A DNA stretch of 64,000 nt from Sphingomonas sp. M1-B02 (GTDB lineage: Bacteria > Pseudomonadota > Alphaproteobacteria > Sphingomonadales > Sphingomonadaceae). Shown piece after piece: positions 58,064-64,000 of the stretch. The stretch's first letter is position 1, and each line of letters opens with the position of its first letter. The notes beneath the pieces are model-generated. The model saw only the letters and a program-made list of their open reading frames with translations, had not been told where the DNA came from and made no database searches. The position numbers and the translations under genes are program-made. The stretch covers positions 2,467,501 through 2,531,500 of the forward strand of contig NZ_CP110679.1 in NCBI RefSeq assembly GCF_026167525.1, read 5' to 3'.

Positions 58064-59324
58064 CGATCGCATAGGCCAGCAGAATCGCGAGCGCGGCGGC
58101 CGCTGTCAGATAGGGCAGCGGCCGCCAAAGCTCGTAAAGCGCAATCCCGATCGACGGCCCGAGGACGAAGGCGGCGCCGTTGATCGACGTCACCTTTCCC
58201 GCCACCGATCCCTGCGCCTCGGGCCCTACCGCGAGCGACGATCCTGCAGTGAAGCCGGGCCGCACGAAGCCGAAGCCCAGCGACGCCAGCGAATAGCCCA
58301 AGGCGATCCCGTAGAGCGAGGTCGCGGTGCCGGTCGCGATGCAGCCCACGGCGCTCACCGCTACGCCCACCAGCACCAGCGCGCGCGGCTTGAGATTGAG
58401 CAAGGGGATCATCCCCCATTGCACCAGCAGCGCCGATCCAGCGCCCATCATCAGCACCAGTCCGGTCGGCTCCAGTGCGTCCATCGGTGCCACGCGCAAC
58501 CGATCGATGATCAGGAAGCCGATCGCCTGTCCGGTCATCGCCTGGGCATGGCCCATAACCAGCCCGACGATCATCCAGCCGCGGACCCGCGGGTCGAGGA
58601 AGCCGATCTTCTCCGATCGCTCGGCCGTCGCCGCAGTGACGCTCGCCCCGCTCGCCTGCCCGCCGATCGAAGGGTAGGCGACCACCGCGCCGTGCGAGAG
58701 CCCTTCGTCCTTCGGCAACAGCCGGGCCACTGCGATCCAGATCGCCAGCCCGATCGCCGCCGCGAAGAAAGCGGGCCCGGCCAGCCCCACTTCTGGGCCG
58801 CCGTCCCACAGGTCGCCGAGCACCAGATAGGGGGCCAGCGCCGGCCCCAGGATCGTCCCCAGCCCGAACGCGGAAGCGATCAGCGTCAAGGCGCGGGTCC
58901 GCTCGTCGCGGCTGGTCCGTCCTGCCACCAGCGCCTGCACCGCGGGCGGCGCCGCCGAACCGAACGCGCCGTAGATAACCCGCGCGGCGATGAAGGCGAC
59001 GAACGTCGTGACCGGCGCCAGCACCCCGTTTATCCCCAGCATCAGGAAGACGCCGCACAGCAGCAGCGAGACGGTGAAGCCGCCCACGCCGATTAGCACC
59101 ATCGTCCGCCGCCCGTGCCGGTCCGATCGATTGGCCCAGAAAGGCGCGGCGATCACCCACAGCAGCGCGGATACCGAGAACACCGCCGCCACCGCGCTAT
59201 CCGCTACGCCGAGCGAACGCCCCAGCGCCGGCAGCACCGATTGCAGCGCCGTATTCCCCGCGGCAATCGTCAGCATCACGACGAACAGCAAGGCGAAGGT
59301 CCGGTCGAAGCCGCGCACCTTCAT
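58014..59324 (-). CDS. MFS transporter
   Basis: A 436-residue 12-helix MFS protein. The start MKVRGFDRTFALLFVVMLTIAAGNTALQSVLPAL and motif A-like WANRSDRHGRRTMVLIG fit multidrug-type facilitators. Substrate unknown. The ATG at 59324 overlaps the stop of the upstream monooxygenase gene (ATGA), fixing the start over two longer options. Confidence 0.85.
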   Translation of the reverse strand: MKVRGFDRTFALLFVVMLTIAAGNTALQSVLPALGRSLGVADSAVAAVFSVSALLWVIAAPFWANRSDRHGRRTMVLIGVGGFTVSLLLCGVFLMLGINGVLAPVTTFVAFIAARVIYGAFGSAAPPAVQALVAGRTSRDERTRALTLIASAFGLGTILGPALAPYLVLGDLWDGGPEVGLAGPAFFAAAIGLAIWIAVARLLPKDEGLSHGAVVAYPSIGGQASGASVTAATAERSEKIGFLDPRVRGWMIVGLVMGHAQAMTGQAIGFLIIDRLRVAPMDALEPTGLVLMMGAGSALLVQWGMIPLLNLKPRALVLVGVAVSAVGCIATGTATSLYGIALGYSLASLGFGFVRPGFTAGSSLAVGPEAQGSVAGKVTSINGAAFVLGPSIGIALYELWRPLPYLTAAAALAILLAYAIVSLRPFRPEAEAFPER

Positions 59325-59641
59325 GGCCGGCTCCATGTATAGCTGCGCCCGATCTCGGCGACGTGCAGGCGATACCAATTGTACCAGCGCCCGCGCCCGG
59401 CCTCGCGCGTTGCGGCATGATCAGGCTGTTCGCGCCAGGCGATCGCGCTCGCCTCGTCGGCCCAATAGCTCAGCGTGATGCCCAGCCCGTCCGCAGACAG
59501 GCTGTCCATTCCGCGATATCCGGGCTGCTTCGCGGCAAGGGCGTCCATCGCCGCCGCCGCTGCGGCATAGCCCTCGGCATCGTCGCCGCTGCGTTCGGTA
59601 ACGAATATCACCACGGTCTGTCCGGAGCGCTTCTCGGCCAT
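59321..59641 (-). CDS. Antibiotic biosynthesis monooxygenase-like (ABM, dimeric ferredoxin-like) protein
   Basis: A 106-residue protein with VVIFVTERSGDDAEGYAAAAAAMDALAAKQPGYRGMDSLS and GITLSYWADEASAIAWREQPDHA, typical of YgiN/ABM small oxygenases. Role unknown; such proteins may remove quinones or haem-like compounds. Translationally coupled to the MFS gene, so oxidation and export could be linked. Confidence 0.8.
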   Translation of the reverse strand: MAEKRSGQTVVIFVTERSGDDAEGYAAAAAAMDALAAKQPGYRGMDSLSADGLGITLSYWADEASAIAWREQPDHAATREAGRGRWYNWYRLHVAEIGRSYTWSRP

Positions 59642-59693
59642 GCGCTGCGATTAGGCACTTTGGTGGCCCAGGCAAACCCGCTAGCGGCGGGAG

Positions 59694-60436
59694 ATGATCC
59701 TCGACTGGCACTTTTACGCGCTCGCGATCCCCGCGGTGATTCTGCTCGGTCTCGCCAAGGGCGGTTTTGCCGGGATGGGGGCGTTGTCGCTGCCGATGAT
59801 CGCTTTGGTCAGCGATCCGGTCCGTGCCGCCGCGATCCTGCTGCCGATCCTGATCGTCCAGGACGTGGTCGGCGTCTGGGCGTTCCGGCGCAGCGTCGAT
59901 TGGACGGTGCTGGGCTGGATGCTGCCCGGTGCGGCGATCGGCATCCTGCTCGGCTATTGGTTCGCCAGCGCGGTCTCGCCGGATATGGTGCTGGCTGCGG
60001 TCGGCGCGATCTCGATCCTGTTCGGGGGCTATCGGCTCTGGCTCGAGCGGCACAAGCTACCCGAAGCGCATAACTCGCCCGGCTGGGTCGGCACGATCGC
60101 CGGAATCGCCTCGGGATTCACCAGCCAGATCGCGCATGCCGGGCAGCCGCCCTTCCAGCTCTGGGTGCTGCCGCGCCGCCTGCCGCCCGCGGTGCTGGTC
60201 GGCACCACCGCGATCTTCTTCGCGGTGGTAAACTGGCTCAAGGTCCCGGCTTACCTGGCGCTCGGCCAGTTCACCCGAGACAATCTTCTCACTGCCGCGG
60301 CGCTAATTCCGGTCGCAATCGCCTCGACCTTCGCCGGCGTCTGGCTGGTCCGCCGCGTCCCCGCCGAGCGATTCTACACCGCAATCTACTGGCTGATGAT
60401 CCTGGTCGGCGTGAAACTGGTGTGGGACGGCGTCGT

Positions 60437-60440
<4 letters not shown>
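59694..60440 (+). CDS. TauE/SafE (TSUP) family sulfite exporter-like permease
   Basis: A 248-residue membrane protein with about eight helices. [23 protein letters not shown] near the N-terminus and [24 protein letters not shown] in the second half are the TSUP signatures. Members export or take up sulfite, sulfonates or other organic anions. The last 4 bp overlap the opposing prs gene. Confidence 0.88.
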
Positions 60441-61372
<932 letters not shown>

Positions 61373-61462
61373 GCGCGCAGTCCCGTCCGCTGGTTGAAGC
61401 GGTTTCCTTAGGAGCGGTGTTCGCGCTTGGCAAAGGGGCATTGCCGGCCTTAGGCGACAGGC

Positions 61463-62794
61463 ATGACCGTGATCACCCGCTTCGCCCCCAGCCCCACGGG
61501 CACGCTGCACGTCGGCAATATCCGCACCGCGCTCCACAATTGGCTGTTCGCGCGGGCGAAGGGGGGCAAGTTCCTGCTGCGTATCGACGATACCGATCGC
61601 GAGCGCTCGCAGGAGCATTTCGTCGAGTCGATCCGTGCCGATCTCGGCTGGCTCGGGCTGGTGCCCGACGCCGAGGAGCGCCAGTCCGAGCGCTTCGATC
61701 GCTACGAAGCGCGCTTCGCCGAACTGGTCGCGTCGGGGCGAATCTACCCGGCCTATGAGACGACGCAGGAGCTCGATCTCAAACGGAAAGTGCTGCTGGG
61801 GAGGGGGCTGCCGCCGGTCTATGATCGCGCCGCGCTGGCGCTGAGCGACCAGGATCGCGCCACCTATGAGGCAGAGGGCAAAGCGCCGCACTGGCGCTTC
61901 CGGCTCGATCATGCCGCGCCGATCGCCTGGGACGATTGCGTGCGCGGCCCCCAGCGCTTCGATCCGGCTTTGCTCAGCGATCCGGTGATCCGCCGCGCCG
62001 ATGGGTCGTGGCTCTATCTGCTCCCCTCGGTGATCGACGATGTCGACATGGGCGTGACCCATGTCGTGCGCGGCGAAGACCATGTCTCGAACACCGCGAC
62101 CCAGCTCCAGATGTTCGAGGCGATGGGCGCCGCCCCGCCCAGCTTCGCGCATGAGGCGCTGCTGATCGGCGCCGAGGGCAAGCTCTCCAAACGGCTCGGC
62201 TCGCTCGGCGTCGAGCATTTCCGCGAGATCGGCATCGAGCCGCAGGCGCTGGTCGCCTTGCTCGCCCGCATCGGCACCAGCGACCCGGTCGAGCCCTTCG
62301 CCGATCCCGCGCCGCTGATCGCCAGCTTCGATTTCGGCCGCTTCGGCCGCGCGCCCGCGCGCTTCGACGAAGCCGAGCTTGCCGCGCTCAACGCGCGAAT
62401 CGTCCACCAGCTGCCGTTCGCGGCGGTGGCCGAGCGTCTGCCCGCGGGCATGGGCTCTCAAGCATGGGACGCGATCCGCCCCAATCTCTCCACCGTCGCC
62501 GACGCGCAGGACTGGTGGCAGGTCGTCGAGGGCCCGATCGCGCCCGCTGAAGTCTCCGCCGAGGACCGCGTCTTCCTCGCTGAAGCCACCACCGTCGCCG
62601 CGCAGATCGATTGGGCCACCGATCCCTGGCCGGCGCTCACCGGCGCGCTCAAGGAAATGACCGGACGCAAGGGCCGCGCATTGTTCCTGCCGCTGCGACT
62701 CGCGCTTACCGGACGCGAGCATGGCCCCGACATGGCGGCGCTGCTGCCCCTGATCGGCCGCGATCGCGCGCTCGCCCGTCTCGCGACCGACTGA
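61463..62794 (+). CDS. gltX: Glutamyl-tRNA synthetase
   Basis: A 443-residue class Ib synthetase. [26 protein letters not shown] holds the HIGH-type motif (HVGN), and [17 protein letters not shown] the KMSKS-like loop. It is shorter than the usual about 470-490 residues. Alphaproteobacteria often have two GltX proteins that share Glu and mischarged Gln tRNA duties; which one this is cannot be told. Confidence 0.93.
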   Translation: MTVITRFAPSPTGTLHVGNIRTALHNWLFARAKGGKFLLRIDDTDRERSQEHFVESIRADLGWLGLVPDAEERQSERFDRYEARFAELVASGRIYPAYETTQELDLKRKVLLGRGLPPVYDRAALALSDQDRATYEAEGKAPHWRFRLDHAAPIAWDDCVRGPQRFDPALLSDPVIRRADGSWLYLLPSVIDDVDMGVTHVVRGEDHVSNTATQLQMFEAMGAAPPSFAHEALLIGAEGKLSKRLGSLGVEHFREIGIEPQALVALLARIGTSDPVEPFADPAPLIASFDFGRFGRAPARFDEAELAALNARIVHQLPFAAVAERLPAGMGSQAWDAIRPNLSTVADAQDWWQVVEGPIAPAEVSAEDRVFLAEATTVAAQIDWATDPWPALTGALKEMTGRKGRALFLPLRLALTGREHGPDMAALLPLIGRDRALARLATD

Positions 62795-62807
62795 ACCACG
62801 CGCACTT

Positions 62808-62857
62808 TACAACGCCGTGTGACGTTGTATCATCTCAGTTGCCGGCATAGACCGGCA
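62808..62857 (+). promoter_or_regulatory. Two inverted repeats upstream of the TonB-like gene
   Basis: TACAACG/CGTTGTA form a 7-bp inverted repeat with an 8-base spacer at 62808-62829, and TGCCGG/CCGGCA a 6-bp hairpin at 62840-62857. The second ends 5 bp before the GGAGAGGAG ribosome-binding sequence. They may be an operator plus a 5' UTR structure, or a weak gltX terminator without a T tract. Confidence 0.35.
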
Positions 62858-62876
62858 GTGGAGAGGAGTGCAGTTC

Positions 62877-63545
62877 ATGTATGCCGAATCCCGTTACATG
62901 CCCCGCCAGTCGCGCAGCGTCAGCCTGGGGGCCGCCTTGGCCATCAACGGCGCGTTGATCGCCGGACTCTGGTTCGCCGCGCCGAACCTCCTGCCCGAGG
63001 ATCCGCCAACGACCCTCGAAGGCAGGAACATCCCGCTGCCGCCCACGCCGCCACCGCCCAAGCCGAGGGACATTCCCAAGACCGATGCGCGCCTAGCCCA
63101 GGCACCCTTGCCGCACGCGCCCGATCCGGTCGTCGACACCCCCAGCCGCAATCCGGTCGAGACGACCGACATAATCTACCCGCCGCTGCCGCCGCTCCCG
63201 CCAATCGACCGTGCGGGGTCCGTAGTGGAGGTCGATCAGCCCCCCGCGGCGCTCGCACTGGTCGCAGCCACCCCTGATCCGCGCTATCGCGACGGCTTCC
63301 AACCAGCTTACCCCGCCTCCGAGCTCCGCGCCCAGCGCGACGGGGCGGTCAGCGTGCGCGTGCTGATCGGCACCGACGGTCGGGTGAAGGCGGTCGAGCA
63401 GGTCAGCGCGACCAGCGCAGCTTTCTTCGAGGCCACCCGCCGCCAGGCGCTCGCGCGATGGCGCTTCAAGCCCGCCAACCGCGGCGGCGTTCCGGAAGAG
63501 AGCTGGAAGATACTCAACGTACGCTTCGAGCTGAAGAACCTGTAG
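62877..63545 (+). CDS. tonB: TonB-family energy transducer protein
   Basis: A 222-residue protein with one N-terminal membrane helix (SLGAALAINGALIAGLWFAAP), a proline-rich periplasmic spacer (PPTPPPPKPRDIPKTDARLAQ and more) and a C-terminal TonB domain (YRDGFQPAYPASELRAQRDGAVSVRVLIGTDGRVKAVEQV...RRQALARWRFKPANRGG). It transmits proton-motive force to outer-membrane receptors. ATG 62877 has GAGGAG at good spacing; a GTG 9 bases upstream is also possible. No exbBD adjacent. Confidence 0.88.
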   Translation: MYAESRYMPRQSRSVSLGAALAINGALIAGLWFAAPNLLPEDPPTTLEGRNIPLPPTPPPPKPRDIPKTDARLAQAPLPHAPDPVVDTPSRNPVETTDIIYPPLPPLPPIDRAGSVVEVDQPPAALALVAATPDPRYRDGFQPAYPASELRAQRDGAVSVRVLIGTDGRVKAVEQVSATSAAFFEATRRQALARWRFKPANRGGVPEESWKILNVRFELKNL

Positions 63546-63552
63546 ACCATCC

Positions 63553-63587
63553 CCGGGGCGGCGGGGGTTTGCCCTTCGCCGCCCGGG
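63553..63587 (+). terminator. Long GC hairpin after the TonB-like gene
   Basis: CCGGGGCGGCG pairs with CGCCGCCCGGG (one mismatch) around a GGG...CCC inner loop, 7 bp after the tonB stop. There is no T tract, so it may act as a transcript-stabilising hairpin or a Rho-linked end, not a classic terminator. Confidence 0.45.
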
Positions 63588-63605
63588 TCCCTATCTTCTA
63601 CGCTG

Positions 63606-63953
63606 ATGACCTTTCTCAGATTCTTCTCGCCGATCCACGCGGCACGCGATCTGCGGTTCTTCCTGTCGCAGCGTAAGCCGCACGAACTCGGCTTCGTCAT
63701 GCTGTCGCTGACGCTGACCGGCATCATCCTGTGGATGTTCGTCAAGGATTCGCATTTCGAGCGCCCGTACAAGCGCGAGATCATCTATGTCGAAAGCTGG
63801 CCGCTCGATCGCAGCCTCGAGCAGATCCGCGCGCAGCAGGCGATCGACGAGCCGATCCGCCAGGCGCGGATCGCCGAGCTCGAAAAGAAGCGCAAGGCGC
63901 GCCAGGCCGAGTTCAAGAAGGTCGACGATTGGCTGACCGCGCGCGGCATCTGA
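63606..63953 (+). CDS. Small membrane protein with C-terminal coiled coil, unknown function
   Basis: A 115-residue protein. After a basic N-terminus, one membrane helix (GFVMLSLTLTGIILWMFV) is followed by a charged helix rich in Glu, Lys and Arg (ARIAELEKKRKARQAEFKKVDDWL). I recognise no family. Its last bases overlap the apparent CTG start of ribD, so it may be co-translated with it. Confidence 0.7.
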   Translation: MTFLRFFSPIHAARDLRFFLSQRKPHELGFVMLSLTLTGIILWMFVKDSHFERPYKREIIYVESWPLDRSLEQIRAQQAIDEPIRQARIAELEKKRKARQAEFKKVDDWLTARGI

Positions 63954-64000
63954 ACGATCTGCGCTGGATGGCGGCGGCGCTGGCCTTGTCCGAGCGTGGC
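63950..64000 (+). CDS. ribD: Start of RibD (diaminohydroxyphosphoribosylaminopyrimidine deaminase/reductase), partial
   Basis: The last bases encode NDLRWMAAALALSERG, which matches the N-terminus of RibD (W-M-x-x-A-L-x-L-A/S-E-R-G). The gene runs off the right edge. The natural start by alignment would be the codon before Asn, which is CTG at 63950 and overlaps the upstream stop (CTGA). An ATG at 63968 is the first standard start. Identity is inferred from only 16 residues. Confidence 0.55.
   Translation, partial: MNDLRWMAAALALSERG

Overview
The window looks like a chromosomal segment of a sphingomonad (Alphaproteobacteria, Sphingomonadales; probably Sphingomonas or a close relative). The DNA is G+C rich. 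It carries a class I (archaeal-type) lysyl-tRNA synthetase and the family-typical block leuS-lptE-holA / parB-parA-rsmG-mnmG-mnmE. It also has the alphaproteobacterial order rpmF-plsX-fabH-ihfA-merR, a crtZ-type carotenoid hydroxylase, and a GTTC-N7-GTTC LexA box in front of mmcB. No rRNA, tRNA, insertion sequence, prophage or CRISPR array was seen. Genes are tightly packed, often with 4-base start/stop overlaps.

The main landmark is the probable chromosomal replication origin at about 20615-20918, between hemE (leftward) and the PEP synthase/PPDK regulator gene (rightward). This is the same gene pair that flanks the Caulobacter origin. Genes point away from this interval on both sides: parB to hemE on the minus strand, the regulator gene to ptsN and beyond on the plus strand. 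The interval has an AT-rich stretch, near-consensus DnaA boxes and seven GANTC sites within 194 bp. Three parS palindromes lie 6.4-9 kb to the left, around the parAB-rsmG-mnmG-mnmE operon, so origin and centromere-like region are both here.

Layout. 1-4.6 kb: lolA end, exonuclease III, ribA, DEDD exoribonuclease, HAD phosphatase, PLP-binding protein, ThiE-like protein. 4.6-10 kb: outer-membrane protein, DUF3576 lipoprotein, leuS-lptE-holA. 10-20.6 kb: chromosome partition, tRNA/rRNA modification, rho, terC, hemJ-hemE. 20.9-30.1 kb: origin-proximal right arm (regulator, maf, aroE, coaE, dnaQ, hpf, ptsN, thioesterase, DUF1491, cell-wall hydrolase, mmcB, SCO and small metalloproteins). 30.1-33.3 kb: PBP1A, msrB, crtZ. 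33.3-36.9 kb: sucC and etfBA. 37.2-44.2 kb: MFS exporter, lysS, transglutaminase, DinG-like helicase, SixA-like phosphatase. 44.1-47.2 kb: merR, ihfA, fabH, plsX, rpmF. 47.3-54.5 kb: MAPEG, MBL hydrolase, pabBC fusion, aminotransferase, msrA, DUF1489, mgtE, cyclophilin. 54.6-64 kb: LysR regulator, a probable small RNA, a CDC48/p97-like AAA ATPase, MFS, monooxygenase, TSUP transporter, prs, gltX, tonB, a small membrane protein and the start of ribD.

Most of the window is housekeeping. The points that deserve attention are the origin with its GANTC cluster, the candidate small RNA with a strong terminator at 55.65-55.71 kb, apparent CTG start codons for hemE and possibly ribD, the archaeal/eukaryotic-type CDC48 ATPase, a degenerate RibB-like domain on RibA, a compositionally odd small membrane ORF between sucC and etfB, and a parS-like sequence inside pabBC. 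I found no clear evidence of a wholly new multi-gene system.
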